A stretch of 64,000 nucleotides of DNA from Daphnia carinata (Eukaryota > Arthropoda > Branchiopoda > Diplostraca > Daphniidae): the NCBI RefSeq assembly GCF_022539665.2, contig NC_081336.1:9276778-9340777 (forward strand), written 5' to 3'. A program made the translations under genes and the position numbers. Shown one piece after another: positions 1 through 11,626 of this stretch. The notes under the pieces were generated by a model. That model searched no databases, had not been told where the DNA came from, and saw nothing but the letters and a program-made list of their open reading frames with translations. Each line of letters opens with the position of its first letter. Within the stretch, counting starts at the first letter, position 1.

Positions 1-29
1 TAATGACATTATTTGATTTGAACTTATAG

Positions 30-3000
30 AAATTGTGGGGAATAATTTCGAATCCGGCGCTTTGGGTCCGGGCACGATTGTCGGCTCTGCCGCTTTCAAT
101 CTGATGGGCATTAGCGCCGCTTGTATTCTTGCCATTCCCGGTGTCGAATCACGAAAAATCAAAGGTTTTAATATCCAACTCTTTGCTGCAATGTCCCACT
201 TTTAATCCCCATATTTTTACTCCGTGAAATCAATGCAGGATTACGAGTGTTCGCCGTTACAGCTGTGTTCAGTATCTTTGCCTATCTCTGGTTGATCATC
301 GTGTTAGTGGGAATCAGTAAGAATGTGGTACGTCGATCGATGCCATTACGAACGGGCTATCGCTTTATCATTTGGAATTTCGGTGATTAGGTGGATGTTT
401 GGGAGGCCGTTGTGACATTCCTCCTTTTCCCTATACTCGTTGGCGTGGCCTATTGGGCCGATAAAGGATTTCCGTTCAGAAAGAGACACACAAGCATCCC
501 GACTACAAACGACAAGCAAATCGAACTTGGCAACATGTTGTCGGGGGAGGGTAAGCTTTATTTTCATTTTTCTTTTCTTTTGTTTTCATTTGTGCACCAC
601 ACCTCCACCCCAGTGGCAGGTAGACGTGGCCAGACTTGATTTTTCGTTAGAAAGATCATTGTGCTTTCGATTGTTGATGTGACTCGATGTGTTCGTGTAC
701 ACCTCCGCCATTGAAATGTGTTTGTGTGAATCGCAGGGGAAGCCATGCTGGATGGGCTTACACTCACCAAAGACGGGCAAGTGGATCCCAACGTTTTAGC
801 CAAATGGGTCCGACAAGCCTCGCTCAGAGGTCTCAGTGGAGAGGACGCTGCTAAATTGGCTGCATACAAGTGAAAATTACGTTTTGCTTTTAACTATTTC
901 AACAGATGATAATCTCTGAAATGTCAGGTTGATTATGAGCAAAGAACATTCCAAGGCCTGGTATCGCATTGGGGCCACTCGTGTATTTTCAGGCAGTAAA
1001 AAAGTCCAGCCACAGCTCAGCATGAAACTCAAAGAGGTATGTTAATACTTTTAATGCAATAATGTAGAGATTAATTAGTGTAATTAGTAAGTAGTAGTTT
1101 TTAACCCAAAAATAGCATTTGGTTTTGATGATTGTTTGATTTTTTCTTACAGGTTTATGATGCCATAAACGAACATCCAGAAACAGAAAACTTGAGCCCA
1201 CTGACTCATGAAATATGTAAAAATAAAGCAATCATTGCATTTCACGCCATCGCCTGCGCAGGTAACGAGCGTCCCATTTACTCTGCTCATCATCAGTCGT
1301 CTTTTTTCAGATCAAAATGAAACTTTAATCTTACGTTTCATAGAGAATAAGATTAATTCCTAATTTTTCAAAACTTGATTTCTTTTATTTTTAAAAAGTA
1401 CCTGAAAATATCGGAACGTTCCCCGTTCGGATTGTTCGCAGTGGAAGGACAGATAATGCCGTGTCTGTAAGGTATGATGACGCTGTCTTCTTTGATAAAT
1501 TAACGTGTAATCCATTTAAATTTCAATTTTCGTGATAAAATGTGTTGTTTTTGTTGTAATTAGAGTTGAGACGATAGACGGCAGTGCCGTGGCAATAGAA
1601 GATTACGTGGCCTTTAATCAAGTGGTTTACTTCGAGCCCCACGAAGTTGAGAAAAAAGTGAGTTGGACATCTCAAAAATGGAAAATGCTTTTGCTAATCG
1701 ATAATTCTTTATTGGACAGGTGATTGTGGACATCGTAGATGACAATATCTACGAGCCCGACGAGCAGTTCTATCTTAAATTGAGCTTAACTGGAACAAAC
1801 ACGGCCAATCAAGATGAGGTTTTGCTTGGACGCATTTCGATCATGGAAGTCACCATTTTGAACGATGACGGTACATTTAAAGAAATCATCCAACAATTTC
1901 TTTGTACGCAGTTATTTAATGCATTTCGTCTTTTAATAACAGAGCCCGGTACAATTACATTTGGAGACAGAGGCATTATAGTTAAAGAATCAGTGGGTTT
2001 AGCACAAATTCCAGTCTTACGTACAAACGGTTGGGACGGTGATGTGAGCGTCCGTTGGCGTACATTAGGTGAGCCATTTTCTGCTACATCATTGCAAATA
2101 ATTGTGTTATGTCTTATTTTATTACACATTCTTTTGTGCAGATAAAAAGTTAAAAAGTGGGAAAACATATAAAGGACTTGAGGGCGAATTGATTTTCCAG
2201 CACGCCGAGGTATACCTTGTTATTCTAAAATGAAATGATGTAAATAAAAAATGTTCGTTTTGCAGAGGAAACGTGTCATTGAAATTGCAATTTCGAATGA
2301 CATGGCGCTGGAGAAAGACGAGTGTTTCGAAGTCGAATTGTTCGATCCTTCCGGTGGGGCCGTCCTCGGACATACAACCAAATTGGCCGTTACCATCACC
2401 AATGATGAGGGTGTGGTTTGATAGATGGACGCCTTTCTTTAGCCGAGTGTAAAATTCAATTGTTTTCTATTTTAGAATTCAATTCGGTCGTGGATCGGCT
2501 CGCTGACATGACCACTGCCACCATGGATTCGATGGTTGTGCATCACGATTCCTGGACAAGTCAGATCAAAGATGTAATTAAGATTGGAATATCATTTATT
2601 TCTTTTCTCGATGATAACATCTTTTTTAATGAATTCATTTAAGGCCATGAACGTAAACGGAGGCGATATCGAGAACGCTACTACATCTGACTACGTTATG
2701 CATTTTTTAACATTTGGATGGAAGGTAAATAAAACCAATTCAAACATTTCAATTGACTCACTAAACACAAAGCAATTATATTTACAGATAATCTTTGCGT
2801 TTGTTCCACCCGCCGGAATATGGGGCGGATGGTTGTCTTTTGTTGTTTCATTGGCTGTCATTGGTATTCTGACTGCCATCGTAGGAGATTTTGCCGGCAT
2901 TTTCGGATGTCTCGTCGGACTCGATGACGCCGTTACTGGTAACATTTCCTTAAAAAAAAAAGTCCCTTTTAAACGATTCATTTTAATTGAAAAACAAAAC

Positions 3001-3545
3001 AGCCATTACATTTGTGGCGTTGGGGACATCCCTGCCGGATCTGTTCGCAAGTCGGGCTGCTGCGATTAACGAAAAATATGCTGACAACGCTATTGGAAAC
3101 GTGACTGGAAGTAATTCGGTCAATGTCTTCCTTGGCTTGGGTCTACCTTGGCTTATTGCCAGCATATACCACACGGCAAAGGTTGGCTAACAATTAAATA
3201 AAACTATTGACAACAGGCGACTAACGTGTGACAAAATAGGGTGGAGAATTCAGGGTGCAAGCCGGAAGTTTGGGATTTTCCATCACCATTTTCACAATCA
3301 TGGCTGTTTTGTCTTTAGCCCTACTGGTAGTACGAAGGTGAAAAAACAACCTGTGATTTAAATATTTAAATTTGGGCTAATTCATTTTTGTGTGGATGTA
3401 TAGATGCTCGGCTAGTTGCGGTCGTGGAGAATTAGGAGGACCGTTAGCAACTCGTTACGCTTCCGCCATCGTTTTGGTGGTGCTCTGGATGACTTACATC
3501 CTTCTCTCATCTCTAGAAACTTACGGCCACATTGAAGGCTTCTAA
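30..3545 (+). CDS. Na+/Ca2+ exchanger (NCX/Calx), 3' part, 18 exons
   Basis: Plasma-membrane antiporter that extrudes Ca2+ in exchange for Na+. Exons read as 30-164, 239-327, 391-550, 737-869, 928-1036, 1153-1261, 1399-1471, 1564-1657, 1720-1870, 1943-2068, 2142-2209, 2266-2410, 2476-2573, 2644-2724, 2788-2938, 3003-3181, 3240-3337 and 3404-3545; all have GT-AG ends and their phases join without a break. The first exon carries the alpha-1 repeat (GSAAFN). Two Calx-beta domains follow, with acidic Ca2+-binding segments ([15 protein letters not shown] near 1740; [15 protein letters not shown] near 2297). The alpha-2 repeat ([13 protein letters not shown]) is in the 3003 exon, and membrane helices follow to the end (HIEGF stop). 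The 5' part, including the start codon, lies outside the window. Family assignment is firm; which arthropod paralogue is not resolved. Confidence 0.95.
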
Positions 3546-4110
3546 TCAAACATTATAGGTGCCAAAACAAATTCATGTACTGCCTCTTCTGCGACGTTCC
3601 AGTTGCAACTCTTCCCAGTCAAGATTACATTCCAAGTGCAACTCACCGACAAAAAAAAATAATGTAGTTCTTTTCGTGTCATGTTTTTTTTTTCGTTAAA
3701 TGGGTATTGGCGCAAACGGCACACAGAGGTACGCAATACCGAACCGCTTATGTTTTATGTGAAAATTACCATTTCTCGTGATTTTGAATCATATTCTATG
3801 ACCGCCAATTGATTCCCTAGTAATGCGTTTCCTTAAGTTAACCTTGTTATTACGTATTCTCATTTTGTAAGCGACAAGACCTAAGAACAACCTCGTGCGT
3901 ACGTATGGGGATTCATACGACAAACAGCTGGCAAGAGACGGGAAGTACCATTTTAAACAGAAACATGTAAAATCATTTTATCCTAAAACTACAGTTTGAT
4001 GTTTGTCAGGTACGCCTGTAAAAAGCCGCAGTTGACACCCTTTTGAAATTTCCATTCCGAATCATGTATTTTCATGCGAATATCTTGGTTTTTGAATAAA
4101 CAATTGTTCC
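3546..4110 (+). other. NCX 3' UTR and polyadenylation region
   Basis: AT-rich non-coding sequence after the NCX stop codon, with a canonical AATAAA at 4095-4100. From about 3745 onward it is also present, inverted, at 54480-54845, so the left arm of the large inverted repeat begins inside this UTR. Confidence 0.6.
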
Positions 4111-4989
4111 CTCATTCCTTTTTGTTTCGCTATTGTTTTGGTTGTAACAAAACAAACTAGATGTCGCTGGTGCGCTTTTAAAATGGCGTTGTGTTTACCT
4201 GTGACAGTGGTGTGATCGTTGAAACCTGTGTTCGAAAGCTTTCGTTTAAATTGTTGTAGTCGAGTAGAAAGTTATAGAAAACTAACGTCGATTAAGTGTT
4301 TTATTGCTTGTGTTAGTTTTTGGAAGTGAAGCACATCAAATAGTTAATTATTTTTGTAACGGGCAATCTTGTAAGCTATGCAAGATGCCAGTTCCAAACA
4401 GTCACAGATTGCTCTGTCAAAAAACTATGACCTTAGCATTCCATCGTGCTACTCTATTTAGAGGTATTTAACTTGTACGTGGCCATTAGTATACCATTTG
4501 GCATGATTTTGACTTTAAGATCTAGCTTGCGAAACTTACAACGGAAAGAATGCTAACCAGGAAGAACGTCACCAGTGATGTGCATTCTTAGAATCAGCAC
4601 ACCACTGTCTAACTCGACTACCCCTTTGCCTAGTCATCTGAATCAGCTTTAATCTGCTAAATGGATTGTGCACCCCTTTGTTTGGTTTCCAACGCTTAAC
4701 CATTACCAACCAACACAAGTAGACAATGGCATCGAAACAATCCCTTTTGGTATTGCAAGTTTGAGACTTATCTAGTGTTGCCTTTCTTTAAATTTTGTAT
4801 CCTATCGTAGGTCTGCTAAACCTTCACCATCTTCAGCAAAATTACCAGCCCTACAGCTTCTGCAGTCTTCAGACAACGTCATAGGTAACTTCTCCTTTAT
4901 AATTACACCACTAATTTTATATTCCACATGGAGTGACACGTTTTTTTCATATTTATCATTTATATTATTCATCCCTCTTCACCAGGCTT

Positions 4990-5350
4990 TTCGCCCCGTC
5001 CGTCGCCCAGTCTTCGCCTCGTCCGTCGCCTCGTCCGTCGCCTCGTCCGTCGCCTCGTCCGTCGCCTCGTCCGTCGCCTCGTCCGTCGCCTCGTCCGTCG
5101 CCTCGTCCGTCGCCTCGTCCGTCGCCTCGTCTTCGCCCCGCCCGTCACCTCGTCTTCGCCCCGTCCGTCGCCTCGTCTTCGCCCCGTCCGTCGCCTCGTC
5201 ATCGCCTCGTCCGTCGCGTCGTCTTCACCTCGCCCGTCGCCCCGTCTTCGCCTCGCCCGTTGCCTCATCATCGCCTCGCCCGTCGCCCCGTCATCGCCTC
5301 GTCCGTCGTCGCCCCGTGGCCGCCCATCGCCGTCTCGTCCGTTGCTGTGT
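4990..5350. repeat. 12-bp GC-rich minisatellite
   Basis: About nine near-perfect tandem copies of CCTCGTCCGTCG lie at 5018-5130, followed by decayed units (CGTCTTCGCC, CGTCATCGCC) to about 5350. Because the unit is a multiple of three, all frames stay open, which gives spurious ORFs on both strands (Ser/Pro/Arg-rich on +, Arg-rich on -). The matching stretch of the right arm (53420-53605, reversed) is shorter, so the array has changed length since the duplication. Confidence 0.9.
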
Positions 5351-5412
5351 CGTCGCCTTATCTTCATGGTATCGTTATATTTTGTATTGTATGTAATATG
5401 TAATGTAATTAA

Positions 5413-5718
5413 CCCGTTGGCTGCCACCCATCTTTGAATCCCCTTTTTTTTTTAGCTTGACAGGGACGGGCCGCGCTGTTCTGCTCCATGGTCTATTTGC
5501 CATGGGGCGGAGCAGCGCCACTGCCCAAGATTGGCCGAAAGGCTTGTAGGCAATGCACCAGAGGGAAATCCCTTGAACGATGCGATAGATGAGACCTGGG
5601 GTGTGCATTCCCGTAAAGGTCTCGTCATCGTGTCAGCCCGGCCCCCCGGCCCCCTCTATCGCTATCCCTAAGATAGCGATGTAGAAACTGTAGTTAAGAT
5701 GGCGTGGCAGCCAACGGG
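5413..5718. mobile_element. piggyBac-like non-autonomous element (MITE), about 306 bp
   Basis: It begins CCCGTTGGCTGCCAC and ends with the exact reverse complement, GTGGCAGCCAACGGG. The flanks are TTAA on the left and TTAG on the right. Terminal CCC...GGG and a TTAA target duplication are piggyBac hallmarks. It has no transposase. An internal hairpin (ATCGCTATC ... GATAGCGAT) lies near 5660-5690. The same insertion is present in the right arm at 53064-53370, so it predates the arm duplication. Confidence 0.7.
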
Positions 5719-6019
5719 TTAGTTTTAAGTGTATTTGTGTATGTATTTTTGTATTGTATGTGTAATATGTATAGTGGTGGATTTGTGGGTGGAAGGAGGG
5801 AAAATAAAAAGCTTTAAATAATATTTACATTTGTTTTTATTTATTAATTTGTATGTAGACTGATATGGGGATCGAACCTAAGAATTCTAGTATGCCAAGC
5901 AGAAGCTTTGTCGATATTCCATCTACATGTTGTTTGTTAGTAAAAGGCCTTCCATAATAACCTAGTGTCGACACCATTTCAATATACGCATCAAAATCTA
6001 AGTGAACGATTATAAGGAC

Positions 6020-6092
6020 AGTCATGGCGCAATGGTAGCGTGTAGGGCTGGAATGCTAAATGCCTGTGGTTCAAATCCCAGATACGCAACTA
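6020..6092 (+). other. tRNA-like sequence (pol III A/B boxes), probably not functional
   Basis: It contains an A box (TGGCGCAATGG) and a B box (GGTTCAAATCC) at tRNA spacing, but the acceptor ends do not pair and the anticodon arm is poor. It is probably a tRNA pseudogene or the head of a tRNA-derived SINE. Its counterpart in the right arm is at 52697-52769 (-). Confidence 0.45.
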
Positions 6093-6220
6093 TTGCGTGT
6101 CAAGCGAAACTAGCGTAGAAAAATTCTGCGTTGGATGCTTCCTACGTCGAATGGAAGGAATTTTTGCCATTTTTCGTTAATTCAACAAATAAACGAGTGT
6201 CGTATTACAAAACTCTACAT

Positions 6221-6290
6221 GGTGTATCTAGGATTTGAACCGTAGACCTTCGGCTTACGAAGCCGATGCTCTACCATTGAGCCATTTCAC
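6221..6290 (-). other. tRNA-Thr(CGT)-like sequence
   Basis: Read on the minus strand it has a D arm (GGCTCAATGGTAGAGC), a perfect 5-bp anticodon stem TCGGC/GCCGA around the loop TTCGTAA (anticodon CGT) and a T arm with GGTTCAAATCC. The acceptor stem pairs only partly, so a working tRNA is doubtful. The copy at 52490-52561 (+) keeps the same anticodon arm. Confidence 0.45.
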
Positions 6291-6947
6291 ATATTTTAAT
6301 ACTGTTGTTATTAATAGTGAATTTAGGAATGAGTTTTTGACTTACAAAAGAAAAAGGAAGCTTCCTTCTCGTTGCCTGAACATACACTGGCTTTCTTCTC
6401 GAACAGATACCTGTCTTTGCCAGTACATTGGCTGGTTTGGAAAACTGATGCCAGAACCCAGAACACTGGCCTTTCTAAATACCAATATCTAGTTTTTTCT
6501 CAGACGGTTGTTTTTCTACCAGGCACCAGATATTGCACATTAGTTGTAAAGCAAATTTCTCAATTTTTCCCTAGGGTGTTTTTTACAATACCTACAGCAC
6601 CTTTTTCGTTTTTTCTACCTGCCTCTCGCTTTTGGCGGCGGTGACGTAGGTGACGTCAAAAGAAAAAATCGCGATCACCACAGCTCTGTAGAATAACAGT
6701 GTATATGAAATTGTGCATTTGTCAAACAAAAAAATAACACATTTTCAGAAATTTTTTAACTTGTACAAAAACAACAAGCTAACAGAAAAAATCCGCCATA
6801 TTTAACAAGGCGAAACAGGGCACACGAAAACAGACAATCTTACTAACTGATTTGAGAATCTAAATAATTTTTTCCCTACCATTTCTTCTACGATAATGCT
6901 TCTTTTGTTTTCTGTCACAGCCCACTGTCCACAATAATACACTTACC

Positions 6948-7100
6948 TTACATCAAGTTGAATGCAGTCACACCCGGATCTCGTTCATACGGTTGCTGGC
7001 TGTAGCAATAAGCGTCAAAACGCGACGTACCTTCAAACTCATTGTGGATGGGCGGCGGATTCAAACGTTGCGTGGCTCGGATTTGATGGTGATGCTTTTG
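6948..7100 (-). CDS. Terminal exon of an unrecognised gene (left copy)
   Basis: After a splice acceptor (ccatCAG) the minus strand reads 50 codons to a TAA, starting QKHHHQIRATQ and ending DPGVTAFNLM. The mirror copy at 51772-51924 keeps the same length, acceptor and stop, with most differences being substitutions. Conservation of an open frame between two diverged copies suggests coding, or recently coding, sequence. I recognise no family. Upstream minus-strand exons appear damaged. Confidence 0.4.
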   Translation of the reverse strand, partial: QKHHHQIRATQRLNPPPIHNEFEGTSRFDAYCYSQQPYERDPGVTAFNLM

Positions 7101-7159
7101 CTGATGGAAATCCATGGAAGAGGTTAGTTTGTACTTAATAAATATCGTTATTGGTCTAG

Positions 7160-9850
7160 AGAATCAATAATTACCTTGCTGATTCATAGTTTGCAATGTT
7201 ATTGATATTTTCCTTAAACTCAATATCTCTATTCATCAATACTTTCAGATTTATGGCTGATTAAAGGTCTGGAAAGCTTCAACGCTCCACATCTTCTGTG
7301 AAAGCTAATGCCATCACATCACGAACTAGTTTGGGTTTCAGAATAGTATGATCCAAAAATGAAGAACTGAAGAAAAACCATAAGAAAAGTTGAATTGTTT
7401 TTAGAGGGATAAGCAGATACCTATATGACGTTGGTAGCTTGCAAACACCAATGGTAAGGTCCTTCCTTCCATATTAATTCATCAATACTTTTTACATGGC
7501 TTATTTTTTTTCCTTAGAAAATAAGCTATCAACATTGTTGGTTTTTGTCAGCTTACATCTGTTTAAATTTATGAAAATAAACATCACATTTTGTTCATTT
7601 GGTCACTGTTTCCAATATTTTTGTTATTCTAATCATTCAGTAAGAAAAAATCAAGCAATTTCATACCAGAATTCCATCAGACCAATTCCAGGAAAAATTG
7701 TTCTTCTTAATTTTCTCGCGATTCGTGAATTCCAAACAGAAACGCAACCGGATCTCTTAAACCAAATAAACGAAGAACCTACCAGATATTTGTAAACGCA
7801 CATTTATGATGCAAGTGCAAAACAGTATGGAGTCTGCTTCCAAAATGCTGCCATCTGGTAGAACAGAAGTGAAACATTTAATCCTACCATAGATTGCTGG
7901 ATTACTTTAGTGTTCTAAAAATAAAAACGCATTATAAAATTGAATGTGAATCCTTTGAGTCACGGATGCAACAAAAACAACTTAAATTATACAAATGCAC
8001 GTCACGAAAGTTGTGCGGTACTGAGCTGATCCTGTGAAATAGATTTTTAATTCGATTTTCGAAATGGCCACGAATATTCTTTCCGTGAACTGCTACTATA
8101 TCCAGCTCAAAACAAACTGATTTTCTGACGTCAGCTTTGAATTCCAATCTAAAATCATGTGTTTCTCTAGCAATCCAGGTAACTGAAAAAGAAATTCAGT
8201 TTTATGTTGTTTTTTAATCAGAACTGGGTTTCCCCTAGATGGCGACAGAGGTCTTCGAAATTGCTGAAATAAATGGTAAACCAGAGAACAGAAGTTACCA
8301 ATATAAACGTGGGACAAACAGCGTTTCCAGTGCCCGATCCCGCTGCAACAATGGGTTATTCGCGACTGAATCCGTAATTAAGTCCGACTTTATGGAAGAG
8401 TGACGTGTGGACGCGGGCTGGCTAAATATTTTGGCAGCAGACCGCAGTTGCCTGACATTAAAATAGCCCTCCTATAATACGGGGCTACAAAATGAGGAAT
8501 TTATAAAAACCTATTACAAGCGTTTAATGGCGCATCAAAATTCATTCCTTCCTTTTAGCCATCCCGTTTTTGATGATGTCAAAGATTTTACCACAAATCA
8601 TCAGATCGGATAAAAAGGCGACGGACAATCAACATTCCATGCCGTGACTTTCCATTATATATTAAATTTCTTCTCAATCGCCATCCTGCATCAATTAAAC
8701 AATTATGAAATTATTGGAAAAGAAAGACTTCATTTTACTTGCCAACTGTGATTCCCAAGGTACTAAAATATTCAGAATATTGTCAATAGCAGTTGACGTT
8801 CCTTAAACGCCGCCATTAATTCGCGCATATTTTTACCCAAGCAAGTGACATATGAGCGGTTCCTTTGTCTCATCGATTTTAATAACAGCTTTCCTAAAAG
8901 ATGGAAAGTAATAAAGATGAATTTATTTTCGATTGACACAAAGTAGTGGATTACCTAAGTTCACGTTTGGAGTGGATGCAAAATGATTTTACGCAATTGT
9001 ATCCATAATCTTACTTAAACCTTGGTTTAACTGGTCTTCACAGGGGGTAAGGATGGGCAGCTTATTTGTCATCAAGAAGTCCTCGAAATCCATAAGACGA
9101 TCTGCTTTCACCGAACTGGGGTCCAAATCATATCCTACAGACACAAACTGAATCAGTTCATCAATAGAGTATCATGCACTCAAGTAGGTTTGACTTGCCT
9201 TGATGAATTTCTGTGCCAAGGTTGCCTTCACCCAGTGGTGACTGTTTAAGACCAGATGTTGAATCGTATTGGTAACAAATATCTTCTAAGGATCACACAA
9301 ATCATCACTGCATGGATCTTCAATAAAACTTTATAAAGATAAGTGTCTTGGTCACAAAACTTAAAGATATCTCTTCCTTTATAATCGGAAATGCAAGGCA
9401 GCTGTCTTATGGTGAGAAGGCAAACATTCATCACACTTGGGTTAGACGTTTTCCGAAGTCCTCCTCGCCATGGCCCTGCTTTCTTTCAGCAGTGTTCTGC
9501 TTCATATGAAAATGTTTGGCTAAAGTTAGAAAACCAAGCTAGCACTGAAGAAATGCATTATCATGTGTAACATCTCTGAAAGACGATGGAGTACCTTGTC
9601 CCGGCATGCAATAAGAAGCTACATGGCAGTTGTCACAAAGCCTGAATAGCAAAATCTATCCATTACATCGATATTTATCAGATTTTAGCGTACCATTTGC
9701 CCGTCAAGCATTTCGTACTGCATAGGTGTTCGGGAATAATCACGGCTGTACGATGTTTGTGCTACAACTTGAATATGGCTCGTCGTTGTATTTGCTGAGG
9801 GTTCTTAATCCTGAAACTGACTCTTTTTCACAGCTGGATGAATCTAGTAG
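7160..9850 (-). pseudogene. Degraded exons of the unrecognised gene ending at 6948
   Basis: Several exon-like stretches lie on the minus strand. Near 9640-9760, two pieces around a short intron read a cysteine-rich segment (CSTKCLTGKW then LCDNCHVASYCMPGQ). Near 9440-9510 is KQGHGEEDFGKRLTQ. Near 9360-9410 is LPCISDYKGRDIFKFCDQ. At about 9010-9270 is CYQYDSTSGLKQ, continuing across a GC donor into GYDLDPSSVKADRLMDFEDF. Near 7840 is CFTSVLPDGSILEADS. Their frames cannot be joined without shifts, so a decaying gene is the simplest reading. The cysteine spacing hints at a secreted protein, but I cannot name it. Confidence 0.3.
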
Positions 9851-10204
9851 AAGGATTAGAATTTTTTGTTGATGTGACATAAACGATGTCATGTGAAATT
9901 ATGGATAAAACAGTAATACATTACGCTGACTTTCTAGGATGCTTCTCCCACGGACACGTCACACGTCCGTGCACGTCCGATAGACAGTCAGCTGTTCTAT
10001 TTAATTCTACCAAAGGTAGATATAACCGTAATTAGTTTACCGATCCACAGTTGCCATATTTCGAAATCATTGTCCTTCATATTGCAGAATGCAGACGTAA
10101 ATGGCGGGAGAAAGAAAAAAGAAGAAAGCCTGATTTATTTTTTGGGGGGTAAACCGGATTGCCATATTTGCTCCTGAAATGAAAATTGTTTATCGTAAAA
10201 AGTT

Positions 10205-10595
10205 ATGGAGGCAGAACATTGGCACACACTTCGACAAATTCGTGTTTGTGGTGAATATGCCAAACGAATATCACTTTGAAGCCATTTTACAACCTGGAGA
10301 TGTGAGCAAGATAGTAGTTGCTCACATGTAAGGAATGCAAACCATAAACAGTCTGTTGCAGGAAATTAGAAAATGAGATGGGGCCCAAGGAAGATGCCAA
10401 GCAAGACATGGATGTTAAACTAATGCATTTTTTGGACAACATTGAAATGATTGAGTTCATTACCACATAATCGCTGAGATATTCAGCACTCAGCTCAAAA
10501 TCGTTTCAGCCATTCCAATATTGGAACAGGAAAATGCATCAATGGGCCACCTGGTGATATCACATAGTCAATTACAACCCCTAGAAGAAGTGGAA
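10205..10595 (+). pseudogene. Remnant of a NACHT-gene N-terminal region
   Basis: The forward strand reads a broken version of the region after the nuclease domain of the NACHT genes (FDKFVFVVNMPNEYHFEAIL, then a SHLVIS-like segment), with stops and shifts. It then runs directly into an NCX exon remnant. The mirror copy is at 62115-62520. Confidence 0.7.
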
Positions 10596-11035
10596 GTATG
10601 AAAAAAAGTAGCTTCAGCTCTGCTTGAAACTCAAAGAGGTACGTAACACAATGTATTTTGTCGAGTTCTCATCCGATTTGAGTCAGCTAACATCTTATCT
10701 TGTTGTAAACTATTTTTGAACCTGTTAACTACAGAAATATCATGTCAGAGAAGCACAGTAGATGATGAAGGACATAGAGGGTGCACTTGTAAAGAAAAGT
10801 TGGTTTTTTTTTCAGATTGAACATCTTAATCGTGGAATCGCAAAAAAAGCATTTGGTGTTATGACTTTTCATTTTTCTAATCTATAGGTTTATGGTTTCA
10901 AAAATTAACGCCCTAAACAACATCGGAAATTTCAATCCACCGGCCAAAAGTGATAGGGAAAAAAAAGCAAACAATCATCGCATTTCATGCCTGGCCACGA
11001 GTGTCTCACACCTGCCAGGCATTTCGAAATTACTG
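10596..11035 (+). pseudogene. NCX exon remnants upstream of NACHT copy 1
   Basis: The stretch at 10610-10645 matches the end of the NCX exon at 928-1036, including its donor (GAAACTCAAAGAGGTACG). The stretches at 10890-10940 and 10970-11010 resemble the next NCX exon (1153-1261), heavily changed. Similar remnants precede NACHT copy 2 (19790-20170) and copy 3 (61720-62110, inverted). Confidence 0.6.
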
Positions 11036-11457
11036 CAGAGATATTTATTACTTTTATCTACATGAACGATTTTGTACCGGGTAATGATAAAGTTGTCGGT
11101 CATTTCTCTATCGTTTGTTGATTAAGAATGATTCAAAAAGCTGCAGCTCGCCAACTGTGTTGAAGCTGTGAATTGCGACAAGTGCATCTCTTCTCGACCG
11201 CATCCGTTTGCCGATCGATTGTCGTCATCGCTGTATCTCAAACAAGGTAAAAAAAAAGCTAACCTTTTTTAATTATCTCAAATCGTTATCAATCAAATAC
11301 AGTTTAAGTCATTCAGGGGGGACAAAGAATAACGTAACAAACTGGCGAAAAACGCTGTTTATTTCAGCAGGTTGCAGTTCTCTTCGCTAGTCATTGCTAA
11401 AGTATTTTATTGGTGGATCGCCTACTAAAAAGAACAGAAATGCAGTCGACGCCCATC

Positions 11458-11473
11458 GAGATAACGTTATCTC
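11458..11473. promoter_or_regulatory. Palindromic double GATA site upstream of NACHT copy 1
   Basis: The sequence is GAGATAACGTTATCTC, a perfect 16-bp palindrome with two facing GATA motifs. The AGATAACGTTATCT core is kept upstream of all three NACHT genes, about 160-166 bp before the shared start codon. Binding by a GATA factor is inferred. Confidence 0.5.
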
Positions 11474-11626
11474 CTATTGGCATTAATGTCAAGATAAAAG
11501 TTTTAGCCTCAACTGAAGTGGTAAACATTTTAATTAATACAAATTCTTCAAACCAGGGCAGTGAAATGATTTTACATTCCATTTAAGGGTTTCCAAATTC
11601 ATCATTTTGGGTAGAAAAACAGTCTG

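Larger units (their letters stand above)
3745..7455. repeat. Left arm of a long inverted repeat
   Basis: Read on the opposite strand, this 3.7-kb stretch matches 51395-54845. The match includes the NCX 3' UTR end, a segment around 4650-4730, a 12-bp minisatellite, a TTAA-flanked MITE, two tRNA-like sequences facing each other, and the last exon of an unknown gene. Similarity is high but the arms differ by many substitutions and small indels. Arm limits are judged by eye from where the alignment fades: about 3745/54845 at the outer end and about 7455/51395 at the inner end. Confidence 0.85.

Noticed and set aside
4990-5350. CRISPR-like array
   Set aside because: Repeats are contiguous with no unique spacers, and the genome is eukaryotic.
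4933-5427. Ser/Pro/Arg-rich and Arg-rich ORFs on both strands
   Set aside because: They come from a 12-bp minisatellite, whose period keeps every frame open; no start context or conserved protein.
6221-6290. Functional tRNA-Thr gene
   Set aside because: Good anticodon arm but poorly paired acceptor stem in both copies; kept only as tRNA-like.
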